A stretch of 64,000 bases of DNA from Pseudeuparius sepicola (lineage: Eukaryota > Arthropoda > Insecta > Coleoptera > Anthribidae): assembly GCA_963920635.1 (NCBI GenBank), contig OY987298.1:107823309-107887308 (forward strand). Direction: 5' to 3'. Both the position numbers and the translations under genes were made by a program. The first letter of the stretch is position 1, and every line of letters begins with the position of its first letter. Under the pieces are notes generated by a model. It worked only from the letters and a program-made list of their open reading frames with translations, was not told the origin of the DNA and did not search any database. Below are positions 1 through 10,071 of this stretch, piece by piece.

Positions 1-1
1 C

Positions 2-2134
2 GCTTTATCTCGAATCAAAATCAATCATATAAAAGAAGCTGTTTCCTTTCATACTTCCCTAGACGAACCATCTACTTCCCATGATAATCCTCAAGACATT
101 GACCCGCCTATTGACAATAATGAGACTGACGAAATTGCTATAATCTGTAATGAATTTGACAGATTTTTTGATCTATACAAGACGACTTCAATGATCGACT
201 ATTCTAAAATCCAATATACAAATAATCAACTTTTAGACAAAACACACAAGGACATTGTACTAATTTTTCAACAAGACAAATTAACAGACCTTCACGAAAA
301 AGTTATTGATGATTTACTTGAGCTAAATCCTGATTTTAACTATAATAAAGCAAATGTTCTTTCCAGTCAAACCGTAGCTAAAAGAAAATATTATATAATT
401 CCTGTTCCTTTTAATTTTGAAACCGCAATACAAGTACTCTTCATATCTCTTTATTACAGTAAAGATATATTCGAAGAAAATAAAACTTATTACATTGAAA
501 ACAATCCAGATTTTCCAATTTTAGAAATGTTTAATTTTTTGTTCTCAGATAAAAATTTCCAACTAACAATTTGTCAGAACATTGTGACTATACCAGACGA
601 AGACCAAATACCTATAATAATAGATCAATTTCATTCAGGCAAGACAAACTTACATCCAGGAATAAACGAAACAATTAGACGTATTAAACAAAAATATAAT
701 TGGACAGGACTAACTAAAGACGTTGAAACCTTTATTCGACAGTGCGAAATCTGCCAAAAGACAAAAATTTGTAGACAAAACTTGGACAGTCCCTTAGTTA
801 TTACCGAAACTCCTAAAACTCCTTTCGAAAGAATAAATATCGACATCCTAGAAATCCCAGTAAGAAATAATATCCTTACCATAAGAGACGAACTAACAAA
901 ATTTACCCAAGCTTATGCACTTCCTAATAAAACAGCGAGATCTGTAGTAGACGCTCTTTTACTCTATTTTCAACATTTTGGAACTCCTTTAAGAATCCAT
1001 TGCGATGTAGGTAAAGAATTTAATAATCAATTAATGAAAGATCTTTGTAAATTATACAATATAAAATTAACTTTCTCTAGTGTTAGTCATCCGCAATCAA
1101 ATGGCTCCTTAGAAAGATTTCATGCCACCTTAACTGAAATGATACGCGCATGTAGTACAGAAAATCCTAACGAACACCCATTTCAAATGCTTCCTTACGC
1201 TTGTATAGCATATAACAATTCTATAAATAAAACACACGGCTTTACTCCTTACGAATTGCTATTCGGTCACACCTCGTCTCGACCTCCAGAAGTTTTGTAT
1301 AATCAGCAAGAATTAATCTCTAAGTACGTTCGCGATTTAAACAATAAAATAAAGCATTATTATGAAGTGGCAAGAAAGCGTACGGATATGCGCAAACAAA
1401 AGGCGAAACAGCGATTTGATACACACGTTTCGGAGCAGCGACAATTTCGCGTAGGAGAAAAGGTTTATGTCAAGGAGTCCCAAATAAAAAATAAACTAGC
1501 TAACAAATTTAATGGACCCTATAAAATTAAAGAAATTTATACGAATTCAGCTTTGCTACATAACCCAATTACTAACCAAACCACAAAAATGAATTTTGAT
1601 ATGCTAAAGAAATGTCACGAATTGGAGGAAGAAGAACTAACGGTTAAAGAATTCTTTTATACTCTAGATCGAAAAATCCCTATTGAAAATAATAACGTTT
1701 CCATTGAACTGGGCAACTTATTTGATGCCCCTGAAAATATTTCATTAGCTCACTGTGTATCTAAAGATTTAGAAATGAATGCAGGAATTGCAAAAGAATT
1801 TAAGAATAAATTTGGACACGTAGATGAACTAAAAAATCAAAATAAGTCAATTGGTGAAATAGCAGTACTTCAACTTCCGACAAGAAATATTTATTATTTA
1901 ATAACTAAAGAATTTTTCTATTATAAACCAACTTATGCTAATTTATTTAATTGCTTGAAGGAATTACGAACAAATTGTCTCGAGAGCACTGATGAAAAAG
2001 ATAAAATTATAGCTATACCCAAGCTAGCTTGTGGATTAGACAAATTAGATTGGGACACAGTTCTCCCTATGATCAAATATATTTTCAAAAATACTGATAT
2101 TAAAATAATTTGTTATATCGAACCAAGTTCCTAA
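2..2134 (+). CDS. pol: Errantivirus pol C-terminus: RNase H tail, integrase, C-terminal macro domain (partial at left edge)
   Basis: The frame is open from base 2; the first residues (ALSRI) match the usual end of the retroelement RNase H, so the true start lies upstream and the first ATG at 191 is internal. Numbering from that ATG: an integrase zinc finger with H148, H155, C185 and C188; a DDE core with D218, D272 and E308 (35 residues between the last two, as in retroviral integrases); and a GPY/F-type module at about 439-449. Residues about 502-647 then form a separate macro domain not normal for integrase. The product would be cleaved from a Gag-Pol polyprotein and would insert cDNA into the genome. 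The frame has no internal stop. It overlaps env by 25 nt, so env is probably expressed from a spliced subgenomic RNA, as known for gypsy. Confidence 0.88.
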   Translation, partial: ALSRIKINHIKEAVSFHTSLDEPSTSHDNPQDIDPPIDNNETDEIAIICNEFDRFFDLYKTTSMIDYSKIQYTNNQLLDKTHKDIVLIFQQDKLTDLHEKVIDDLLELNPDFNYNKANVLSSQTVAKRKYYIIPVPFNFETAIQVLFISLYYSKDIFEENKTYYIENNPDFPILEMFNFLFSDKNFQLTICQNIVTIPDEDQIPIIIDQFHSGKTNLHPGINETIRRIKQKYNWTGLTKDVETFIRQCEICQKTKICRQNLDSPLVITETPKTPFERINIDILEIPVRNNILTIRDELTKFTQAYALPNKTARSVVDALLLYFQHFGTPLRIHCDVGKEFNNQLMKDLCKLYNIKLTFSSVSHPQSNGSLERFHATLTEMIRACSTENPNEHPFQMLPYACIAYNNSINKTHGFTPYELLFGHTSSRPPEVLYNQQELISKYVRDLNNKIKHYYEVARKRTDMRKQKAKQRFDTHVSEQRQFRVGEKVYVKESQIKNKLANKFNGPYKIKEIYTNSALLHNPITNQTTKMNFDMLKKCHELEEEELTVKEFFYTLDRKIPIENNNVSIELGNLFDAPENISLAHCVSKDLEMNAGIAKEFKNKFGHVDELKNQNKSIGEIAVLQLPTRNIYYLITKEFFYYKPTYANLFNCLKELRTNCLESTDEKDKIIAIPKLACGLDKLDWDTVLPMIKYIFKNTDIKIICYIEPSS
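1694..2131 (+). other. Macro domain (TARG1/OARD1-like) fused to the integrase C-terminus
   Basis: The last ~146 residues of the pol frame read as a compact macro domain of the ALC1/TARG1 (OARD1) class. Visible landmarks are GNLF near residue 508, AHCVS at 520-524, MNAGIA at 529-534, YLITK at 569-573, KPTY at 579-582 and ACGLDKLDW at 613-621. Human TARG1 removes ADP-ribose from glutamate/aspartate using a lysine and an aspartate; K573 and D617 sit at the equivalent places, so catalytic activity is possible. There is no intervening stop or splice signal, so the domain is translated with pol. Activity and biological role are inference. Confidence 0.78.
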
Positions 2135-4026
2135 TTCTGAAACTTCGTTACAGATTTTCTTTGTTCGCTACCGCTATGGCACAATATACACTGCGACCAA
2201 TTAATAACACCATAGGCGTGTTCTATCAAGAGCAATCCGGACTCAAAATTTCTAATGACAAGTGGAGTTTATTGGTATATAAAGACATTTCATCTCTAAA
2301 AACAACATTCAAAAATAATAATAAAATTTTAGAAAATATGCAATTTATAATTCAACCAAAAGACGTACGAATGGCCGCCTTTCTAAGCGAAGTTAAGTCA
2401 CATCTCACTTTACTAAATCAACTTTCCGAAAATATTGCGCTCAAATTTGAAGAATTAGCTATTGATGTAAGAAGATATAAAAGAGGTTTAATTAATGGTT
2501 TAGGGTCAGTTTGGAAATTTATTACCGGAAATTTAGACGCTTCAGACGGACAGTATTATAACGATTGTATCGACAAAATTAACAGAGACGAACACGAATT
2601 AGAAAAATTAATGAAAAAACAAATTTTAGTAACTACTTCAGTTATCAAAAACTTTAACGACTCTATCAACAAATTACAAATTGATGAAATTACTTTTAAT
2701 AATGACATAAAACAAATCGAAAATTACATTTATAACATTTCTGATAATTTTAATTATTACACTGCAAAATTACAAGTTTTAGAGATGGCCGAAAGACTCC
2801 TAGAATCCTATACCTTTATCGAAAGCAATTTAAATGACATTCTAAACTCTATTACTTTTGCAAAACTACATATCATTCACACGTCAGTTATAACTCCTGA
2901 AGACCTAGTTCATCATTTGCAAATAATCGCTCAAACTTTAAACAAAAATAATTTGCCCTTAACTCCTCAACTTCTAAATGTTGCAACTTATCTTGATTTT
3001 ATAGAACTAAAGGTTTTTCAAACAGAAAATAGACTTGTTTTTATATTAGACATTCCTTTAGTAGAACCTCAATGGTATACTCTTTATAGAATTTATCCTA
3101 TTCCAATTTTCGACAATAAAACTGGATTTTATCACATGGTATCCACTGATACTAAATTTGTAGCAAAAAGCGATGACCCAACTCTCTATGTAATTCTCTA
3201 TGATATAAAAAATTGTAAAGAACTAGCATTTGATTTAATAATGTGCAAAGATTTATATCCTACTCCTATTGACTCACATTCAAGATGTGAAGCTCAATTA
3301 TTAGAGGTAAAAACCCATTTACCTAATACTTGTGACATAGTCACAATTTCAATTGAAAGTTACAATGTACAATTGATTCAAGAGAATCAATGGTTAATAA
3401 TTTTAAGTGAAATATTTCCTATAACTATTAAGTGTAAAAATCAAAATCCTTTGACTATAATGCTAGACAAAACTTCAATTTTAACGTTAAAATCTGAATG
3501 CATTGCTTATATTGGAAGTACTAAAATTCAAACGAAAAATTTAAATAAATCTAATCAAACCTATAAATTTCACCCAATTAATATACCATTTGAATGTTGC
3601 AAAGAAACTCCAAATAAACTAAAATATCCTGACTTAAAACCTTTACAACTAAATAAATTTAATTATGACGATTTAAATGTCGCAAAGCATAAATTAGACG
3701 AATATGCAAAGGATCTTGATAATATTATTAACGAACCAACTGTAAATAAGTATACGCCAATATTGACATATCTATCCATTACTTTAATCATACTTTTAAT
3801 TATTGTGTACTTTTATTTTAAATGTAAAAAGTCTAGGAACATTAAAATAGGCATTATTACTACTAACAACGGAGACGATCCTCCACAACCTCCTAGAACT
3901 CGAAATCACGTTTTTCAAAATTTAAGAAAATTTGTTACTCTCAAAAGAAGACCTTCGTATAGATTGGACGAACCTCGCGAAGAAGAAGAAATTGAACTAA
4001 ATTCTAATACTAAAACATATGCCTAA
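2110..4026 (+). CDS. env: Errantivirus envelope, class of baculovirus F-like fusion proteins
   Basis: The 638-residue frame is intact. The N-terminus is basic then hydrophobic (about 6-24) and may be a signal peptide, although the true start could differ because env mRNA is normally spliced. A furin-type site RRYKR (121-125) is followed by GLINGLGSVWKF, the conserved fusion-peptide motif of insect errantivirus Env and baculovirus F proteins. The ectodomain is lysine/asparagine-rich with several cysteines. A single transmembrane helix lies at about 549-570, followed by a 68-residue cytoplasmic tail with a proline-rich patch and a Glu-rich end. The family mediates low-pH membrane fusion and can make the element infectious; whether this copy does so is not known. 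The first 25 nt overlap the pol end in another frame. Confidence 0.88.
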   Translation: MLYRTKFLILKLRYRFSLFATAMAQYTLRPINNTIGVFYQEQSGLKISNDKWSLLVYKDISSLKTTFKNNNKILENMQFIIQPKDVRMAAFLSEVKSHLTLLNQLSENIALKFEELAIDVRRYKRGLINGLGSVWKFITGNLDASDGQYYNDCIDKINRDEHELEKLMKKQILVTTSVIKNFNDSINKLQIDEITFNNDIKQIENYIYNISDNFNYYTAKLQVLEMAERLLESYTFIESNLNDILNSITFAKLHIIHTSVITPEDLVHHLQIIAQTLNKNNLPLTPQLLNVATYLDFIELKVFQTENRLVFILDIPLVEPQWYTLYRIYPIPIFDNKTGFYHMVSTDTKFVAKSDDPTLYVILYDIKNCKELAFDLIMCKDLYPTPIDSHSRCEAQLLEVKTHLPNTCDIVTISIESYNVQLIQENQWLIILSEIFPITIKCKNQNPLTIMLDKTSILTLKSECIAYIGSTKIQTKNLNKSNQTYKFHPINIPFECCKETPNKLKYPDLKPLQLNKFNYDDLNVAKHKLDEYAKDLDNIINEPTVNKYTPILTYLSITLIILLIIVYFYFKCKKSRNIKIGIITTNNGDDPPQPPRTRNHVFQNLRKFVTLKRRPSYRLDEPREEEEIELNSNTKTYA

Positions 4027-4063
4027 TTTAATGTCAAAATTTGTTAACACAAATTTTTAATAT

Positions 4064-4074
4064 AAGGGGGAAGG
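4064..4074 (+). promoter_or_regulatory. Polypurine tract for plus-strand priming
   Basis: An uninterrupted purine run (AAGGGGGAAGG) abuts the TG that opens the 3' LTR, the expected position for the primer of plus-strand cDNA synthesis. Confidence 0.85.
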
Positions 4075-4356
4075 TGTTATATCCGACCTCAAGCATCACC
4101 TTGATCATAACCTTGTTTTTACCCTTGATTCTGTTTACTGTTGGATATTATGTTCTCATTCTCTATTGTTCAAGATGCTTACTACAAAGATATCATTTTC
4201 CATTGTATATTGTTCTAGAATGATTACTAGAACATATCATATTCCTTTTGAGTATTGTTAAAACTTGCTTACTGCAAGAATTGCAGAATTTGATCTTCCC
4301 TTTGTCTTTATATTCTTTTCCCATGAGAACCACAACACCTCAGCATAACAGATCTG

Positions 4357-4364
4357 TATAAATA
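4357..4364 (+). promoter_or_regulatory. LTR TATA box
   Basis: TATAAATA lies inside the LTR about 80 bp upstream of the AATAAA polyadenylation signal. Transcription would start about 25-30 bp downstream. Confidence 0.6.
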
Positions 4365-4440
4365 GGACCTAGTAAAGTAAGAGTGTTAATTCTAGTCTTG
4401 TCTGTAGTCTAAGCCGAAACTCTGTAACTCGCGTTACTCA

Positions 4441-4447
4441 AATAAAA
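4441..4447 (+). terminator. LTR polyadenylation signal
   Basis: AATAAAA lies near the LTR 3' end and downstream of the TATA box, as expected for R/U5 polyadenylation in the 3' LTR. Confidence 0.6.
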
Positions 4448-4486
4448 GTTTTTTAAAAAGTCTTCGTCTTCACGTCGCCCGTAACA

Positions 4487-4490
4487 TATA
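4487..4490. other. Target-site duplication TATA (right copy)
   Basis: TATA directly follows the CA end of the LTR. Several errantiviruses insert into alternating pyrimidine-purine targets with 4-6 bp duplications. The left copy is off the window. Confidence 0.5.
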
Positions 4491-4507
4491 TTTTGAGAAC
4501 AACTGGA

Positions 4508-4643
4508 CTGCCTTCCACTTTAGCTTTTTGCTGCAACTTTTTTTCTGTAAACCAACAAAATTGCTGAAAATATGTCCCAGAAGAAATATGATTGGTTTAC
4601 AGAAAAAAGTTCCTGCAAAAAGCTGAACTGGAAAGCGGCCTCA
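4508..4643. mobile_element. Short hairpin element (MITE-like)
   Basis: Arms at about 4508-4555 and 4591-4643 are imperfect inverted repeats of ~48 bp (GCCTTCCACTTTAGC... against ...GCTGAACTGGAAAGCGGC). The loop is ~35 bp. There is no coding sequence and no clear target duplication. Confidence 0.55.
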
Positions 4644-5114
4644 GCATAGCCATAGTTCGAAAAGAAAATAATAACTATCTACATTATCTTAGAAATATTA
4701 AAACCGTAAGTGAATATATTAGAAGCTAAAATATTTATTGTTATAGAAATAGTATATTTGGAGCGAGAGCCAAGTTATTAGGAAGTAACCGCGATGCAAA
4801 AAAAATATTGGATTAGAAAAAATTAATAAATATTTCTTGTTTATAATCTGTTCAGAGATAATCAGACGTAACTATTAAAATATCTTTTTTCATGATGAAC
4901 TGAGATCTTTCAATTAATTTTTGGTAAATTTAAGTCCACATCATATTATAATCTCAACATATTATATACATAATAAAAAAACATTTCTTTCAAAATATCC
5001 ACAGATGTACATAGTAATAATCGGGAATTTATTATTAACGCTAAAAACAATATTTGCCCACTTTTATGATTAACACTGTATAATTCACAAATTATTTCTT
5101 CTAAAATCCAATGC
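4644..5114. other. Anonymous AT-rich stretch
   Basis: AT-rich sequence with short open frames only. I see no recognisable gene, RNA or repeat. Confidence 0.5.
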
Positions 5115-5292
5115 CGTTCACTGACGTATTAATAAAGACTGCTCACGGCTGTGTTTGACAGTTCTCTGGCTCACCATGCGCTTCCCGGAGACAAAATACA
5201 ATGCAAAATACATTGTTGACCATAGGCGCCATCTACTTTCCAGGACATGAAACTATAGCCGTGAGAAGTCTTATTAATACGTCAGTCAACGC
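5115..5292. mobile_element. Hairpin MITE
   Basis: Arms 5115-5150 and 5256-5292 are inverted copies of a ~35-bp sequence (CTGACGTATTAATAAAGAC on the left, GTCTTATTAATACGTCAG on the right). The ~105-bp centre contains no coding sequence. Confidence 0.6.
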
Positions 5293-5327
5293 CAATAGTT
5301 TATTATTGATAAACTTTTACATAACAC

Positions 5328-5857
5328 TTTTTTTCTTGAAATCGGCAGTGAAGTGTCCCAAAATCGTCATTAAAAGCTCAGAAATCGGCACTGAAGTAGC
5401 CCATTATTGTACGATTTTTTCAACAAGTAGGCCTTGGCGAGATGTAAACATCAAACGTCAGACGCTGAGCCATCGCCCGTCAAAAGTGACCAAATATTCA
5501 AAACCCGGCCAATAAAGGCCCATTTAACTTTTCGTACACATTGCGAAATTGTTATCTATAGCAGCGCAATCTTTCAGGATAAATATTTTAGTAGGTTTGA
5601 ATATCAATAAATTTGTTATGGAGGCTGCACAACAGGCAGCAGTTTAGTTTTTCTGTTCGAAGGCGCCGAGTCTGGTCATACTTGACCTAGGTAAAGCGAT
5701 CGTCAACGTCAAGCAACGCCGCGCGCAGTTGGTTCATGGGCGGGTGATCCCGTAGGATTATTTTCTGGCCTAATAAAACATTTTTTGTTTTCGATTTAAA
5801 AAAATATATAATATGTACCTCGGCACTGAAGTCCTATTATTTATGACTCGTGCTGAA
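5328..5857 (+). repeat. 5S-like dispersed repeat, copy 1 (right end lost)
   Basis: The stretch matches the repeats at 58961-59588 (+) and 62656-63268 (-) almost base for base, from TTTTTCTTGAAATCGGCA to the ATGTACCTCGGCACTGAAG motif. In the other two copies that motif opens a 120-bp hairpin; here the sequence diverges after ~5857. At 5695-5751 it contains a segment resembling the internal promoter half of 5S rRNA (see the finding on 58961-59588). No open frame spans it. Confidence 0.75.
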
Positions 5858-6159
5858 CCACAAAACGCACGAGTAGCACCTCAAGCGCCGCTCAACAGAT
5901 GGCGATGCAATCTTGGTTCCTGTCAATCAGAAGGAGTTGATACACATACAAAATACAAAATACCCCACGGCGACAGGTGTAACTGCGGCCTTGAGCCAAT
6001 TCGACGGAGTAAAAAGGATCGCGACGCGGAGACACAGAAGACCGGCCGGGTGGTGACCACGGGAAAATACAGAACCTAGCATACAACTAAATTATGGAAA
6101 ACCAAAAAATGTTAATTTTTTTACAATCATTAGCTTGCATAATGATTTTTTTCTTACAG

Positions 6160-6500
6160 TACGTCGAGCAACCAAAATTAACCCATTTACGAAGGACTGG
6201 CCAACAGTTTTCCCAACTAACAAACTGGTTGCATCTAGACCATCCTTATACAAACCAGATGAATACAGTACCCGAATCAAAAGCTAAATGGACGACACCA
6301 AGCAGGTAAATTTTCCATAAAATTTACGATTATAATGCTAAGAATGTGGCTATGAGCAGCCTACTAGCAATACTAATGATTTTTCTTTTTTTTTTCAGAG
6401 TGAAATTATACCCGGAAAAAACCCAAATATAAAAAGAAAACTGAGTAATTTAGAAGGAATTAAAACAGAGGAATATCCGGAAATATTTATGAAACTCTAG
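6160..6500 (+). pseudogene. Candidate pair of terminal exons or TE gene remnant, unidentified
   Basis: A coding-like block 6160-6305 is preceded by a pyrimidine-rich acceptor (TTCTTACAG) and ends at a CAG|GTAAAT donor. After a 95-bp intron with a poly-T/TTCAGAG acceptor (exon from 6401), the same phase continues through about 33 codons (SEIIPGKNPNIKRK...) to TAG at ~6500. AATAAA follows near 6565. The peptide has no domain I recognise. It could be the end of a host gene, a transposon ORF fragment, or chance. The two matching phases and the splice signals are the only support. Confidence 0.25.
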
Positions 6501-6679
6501 TGCTGTTATATGAATGGATCTCACATGTGATGTTACTGTGTGTTACTAACTGAATTAAAGAAATAAAAAAAATAATAAACTCTAATAATTTTGGGCTTTT
6601 ATTAGCTACTTTCAGGTCAGGTGATACCAGTGAGTTCACCAAGTTATAAATCTTGATCCAATTTGATAACACTGTAAGG

Positions 6680-7030
6680 ACTCAAACTCTATCTGTGCAT
6701 TAAAAAAATCTCGTTGATCTCGGCAATGGCGATAAATCTCAAAGATTCAAGTATCAGTCCCTTACCAGTTTCATGCAAAAATTGTCAAATGTATGTTTAT
6801 TATCCAATAAAGGATTTGCGAAATGTCACCTACAGGAGCCAGTTTTCAAGCAGCTGAGATGTTCTTCTAATCTTGTCTTAAAATTTCTTTCAGTTCTGCC
6901 AACATAAAAACAACCGCAATCTCCAAACTGTGACTTATAAACACCACATTTATCAAATCTGTTCACTTCATCTTTATTATTGAAAAATAAGTTACCGACC
7001 GATCCTGAGCTCTTCAACGCGATTCAGAAA
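6680..7030 (-). pseudogene. Penelope-like element fragment, GIY-YIG endonuclease domain
   Basis: On the minus strand the frame ending at 6826 reads ...DKCGVYKSQFGDCGCFYVGR..., with GVY, FYVGRTE and the arginine-bearing RLEEH motif. These are the hallmarks of the GIY-YIG nuclease at the C-terminus of Penelope-like retroelements. Continuing past a stop, other frames give FANPLLDNKHTFDN and LESLRF, which resemble the following conserved segment, so several frameshifts are present. The upstream reverse-transcriptase part is absent. The fragment is dead. Confidence 0.7.
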
Positions 7031-8039
7031 AAATCCTTAAAGCCATTTGCCGCTAACGTTGCGTTGCTATTTGCGACTATCTATACAGAAACTCTTGAAG
7101 AAGGATATAAAAATATTTTTGTGTCCCATGCACAAGGATAGTAGGCACTCTCCCAAACAAGCAAATCCCCTCCTTCTTCACCCAACACTAAACCGTGAAA
7201 CACGGGCTTGTATTTCGTCCTCCTTACATATTTTCCCATCGGCTCTAGGCAGAAACAAAGCAGCCGCCGCAGCCGCCCTCGATCGACTCCCAAGTCGGTA
7301 TTAAGTGACCTCCCTACCGGCTTCTATTTATTTTTGCTTTTACCTCTACGGGCCTCGGATTAAATGCAAAGCCGGGATGCCTCGGGGGCCCCTCAGGGGC
7401 ATTATTTAGTAAAGGGCAATGGGAGTTCCAGCGACACGGAGGTGCGAGCCCTATACCGGAAATCTGCTAAGGTTTAAAAAAATAACGAAGCGAATATGGG
7501 ATTGGATGGAGAACATAGAAAAAAATGTTCGATATAAAGAAGCAAATATTTTCATTCAGCGAATAAAACATGTATGTTGAGTACCGTTGGTTACTCGTGC
7601 ACTTTAAGAAAAGAGAGCAAGCAGATGTTTGTGGCCGAATAGAAAATTCTAGAATAATCTAGGATTTAATGAAAATTAGGAACTGGGTGATTTAGTTTCC
7701 CATGGGTGGATGCAGAATAAACCCTGCAAAGATTCTAAACCTACATTTACTTCTGCGTAGAAAGATATGCCTCATCAATAATCGGCATTGAAACATAATG
7801 GAATATTAAAACAATATAGGTTGGTAATGGTAAATGTAAGTTTAGAAAACTTCAGATGGTAAAGACATGGGTTTTGCAATTATTTTTAATGCGTTTTTTA
7901 GAAGTGTCCGCAATGGTATTACTACTTAATAGTGCAAGCAACCTAGATTTATGCTAGTATCGGGTTATAATACCTTTTGAACAAAATGTTATCGAAAAAT
8001 GTCACATGCTGATTTCTAGCAAACAAATATTATATCAAC
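7031..8039. other. Anonymous region with a GC-richer block
   Basis: 7050-7450 is GC-richer than the surroundings and has two short overlapping open frames on opposite strands without recognisable domains. The rest is AT-rich. Nothing is identified. Confidence 0.4.
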
Positions 8040-8760
8040 TGTTTAGAACGTCGTCAAATGGCCAAAAGTTTTTCCAATTCCCAATCAGAAGAACACCACA
8101 GTCGCTAAAGGTGGTATATATTCAATAACGACTACCGGTATCGAAAATCTACGATTCTCCACGATGCCCGAATGCCCGGCCACCCTGTTCCCTTCCGCTA
8201 CCAACCAGAGCAAACTGGCCCTACACTCCTTAACCAACGGGGATGTGGTACTGTCTGCCTGCAATGTTGCCTTACTGTCAGAGTAGAAGGTCATTCTTCG
8301 ACCCCTCACTCGGAGTTTGAGTGACTCTTCTGCTCCCATAATTATGGCGAACACGTCCACCTGGAACACTGTGGTGTGTTCCCCAAGGGACCGGCCCCAG
8401 TTCCCTTCTCGATTTTGGACCCGTCTCTATACCAGACAAGTCCCCAGACAAGTCCCCCGTGGGTATTATTCCCTTCACTCCACGCCTCCCTTTCCAGAAA
8501 GAAGAAGTCTGTCATGGAAGCTGATAAAAGGTGCCTGCAAGTCCTTTCTCATTTCCAGGATAGGCATTACCTCCCTCAGCTCCGACCACAGCTTCTGGTG
8601 CCCGCGGGGCGAGCCCTTCAGTTGCCCAAATGTTGACACCCTCTAATTGGAGGGACGCCTTGGTCGCCTCATATTCCACCACCGCTCCCAATGAAGGGGG
8701 ACCCATCGGAGCTTCTAGGGTCCAAGAGGAGATAGTCCTGAGACCCAACGTGATGCACAG
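8040..8760 (-). pseudogene. Non-LTR retrotransposon ORF2 3' fragment with RNase H domain
   Basis: On the minus strand, 8369-8085 encodes FQVDVFAIIMGAEESL...FYSDSKATLQ... followed by a garbled W.P GH.GI region. This is the core of the RNase HI domain of I/Outcast-type LINEs (the AE-AI helix, the SDS catalytic aspartate strand). Upstream frames (8478-8278 and 8748-8512) contain a linker resembling the region between reverse transcriptase and RNase H (...LEGVNIWATEGLAPR..., ...GIIPTGDLSGD...). At least two frameshifts separate these pieces. GC content is higher than the flanks, typical of this LINE type. Confidence 0.65.
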
Positions 8761-10071
8761 GCAGACAAGGCATTGTATCTTGTCCAGTGACGCCCCTGGT
8801 CTAGTCCTGAGTAGTGCCAGTCGTCTTTTATTTATTTATGATTGTATTTGAGTATAGCAATGGACAAAAGTAGAAATTATCATGCGCAGGGCGCCGAACA
8901 TCGAACCGCAGGCACTTAATCAGTAGCTACGTATTCCACAACAGTGTAGCCTGGCGACCTAGTTGCAGAAGTAACAATTCTATACTAAACATGAATATAA
9001 TAGACGTAAGGCTACTATTTTTCCCTGCACCGCAGAAATTACCCCGCATATAAATATGTTCTCATTACAACGCAGGCACACACATACAATATAATTCAAC
9101 GTATGCCATATGCAATGAGAAACTGCTCGACCACATTCTAGCTGGCTCGCGACTAGCGCAGTGCTTCGCAGTCGTTACTGTGGGCCGAGATAAACATAAC
9201 GCACGCAGGGTATTTATAACACAATTTGGTTTAATTGCACCTCCGTGCCCTTATGTAAATGCGGCTACGAGGTGAGACGGTGACGGCCACGGATTTATTA
9301 TACCTATAGTGGCAGGCAAAAATATTGCTTTAAGTGCACTTTCATAATTTTAGTTTTTTTTTTTTCATTATGGAGGCCAACCAAAGATATATAAAAAACA
9401 ATAGACAGAGCAGGTCATTCATAAATTACCAAATTACATGCCAACATTAGAAAAATCGACGTGGCGAGGGGATGAAGTAATGAATGAAAATGATGAAGAT
9501 GGCGGCCGAAGCCGAAATACATAGTTAAAATAGGTAGGTATGCTTACTTTTAAAAAATAATGTTCATAGAGAGTACGGCTATGGAATTTATTTACTTAGT
9601 TTAAAAACATAGTGGAGTAGTTCATCTCACCGCGCACATCGCCAGTCACCTGGCATCTTGGCGATTAAAAGACAAACTCATTCAATTAAATGGTGCAACA
9701 CATAATGGAGTAGTTATAAATAGTCTATTTTTCGACATATTAAGCACTGCCTAACCATTCTTCAATAGAGAATTCAAAGAGAATCGTCCAACGTCGAAAT
9801 AACACGACACAAAAACACCGATACGGAAAAAACGCGATATAGCCAAATAACACACTGTTGGATACTGTTTTGATGAACATGGCGGCCACTTCCTTCTAGA
9901 CGAGTTCCGGATATGCGACGTTGTCGGCGTGCGCGGCAGGAGGGAGTACCGCTGATTTCGTGAACAAAGTGAAGTGGTGAAGTACTGCTACAGGGCCCAG
10001 TTGAAAATAGCGGAAAATAGGTATAACACATTTTGACATGCTCTATTTTCTAATAAATGTAATTTTCCTGT
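8761..10071. other. Anonymous region
   Basis: No gene found. Two short motifs, AAGATGGCGGCC at ~9497 and AACATGGCGGCC at ~9878, resemble YY1/Pho-type sites with an ATG in good context, but neither opens a long frame. A run of T occurs at ~9354-9364. Confidence 0.4.

Larger units (their letters stand above)
4075..4486 (+). repeat. 3' LTR of the errantivirus
   Basis: The 412-bp LTR begins TGTTA and ends TAACA, a perfect short terminal inverted repeat. It has a TATA box at 4357-4364 and AATAAA at 4441-4446, so U3-R-U5 order is plausible with R between about 4385 and 4460. The partner LTR is outside the window, so LTR divergence (age) cannot be measured here. Confidence 0.85.
1..4490 (+). mobile_element. 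Errantivirus (env-bearing gypsy-type LTR element), 3' part
   Basis: The 3' two-thirds or less of an insect endogenous retrovirus enters from the left edge of the window. In order it contains the pol end (RNase H tail, integrase, macro domain), an env reading frame overlapping pol by 25 nt, a polypurine tract, a 412-bp 3' LTR with TG...CA ends, and the tetranucleotide TATA immediately outside the LTR. TATA is a usual target duplication for this group. The 5' LTR, primer-binding site, gag, protease and reverse transcriptase lie outside the window. Both visible reading frames are long and open, so the copy looks young. Identification rests on domain order and the env cleavage/fusion motif. Confidence 0.9.

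Noticed and set aside
4041..4223. 60-codon open frame inside the errantivirus LTR
   Set aside because: It lies across the LTR start, is hydrophobic by base composition and has no family; the LTR explains the sequence.
9497..9890. Two ATGGCGGCC motifs as a host promoter with YY1/Pho sites
   Set aside because: Only two short motifs; no open frame or core promoter supports it.
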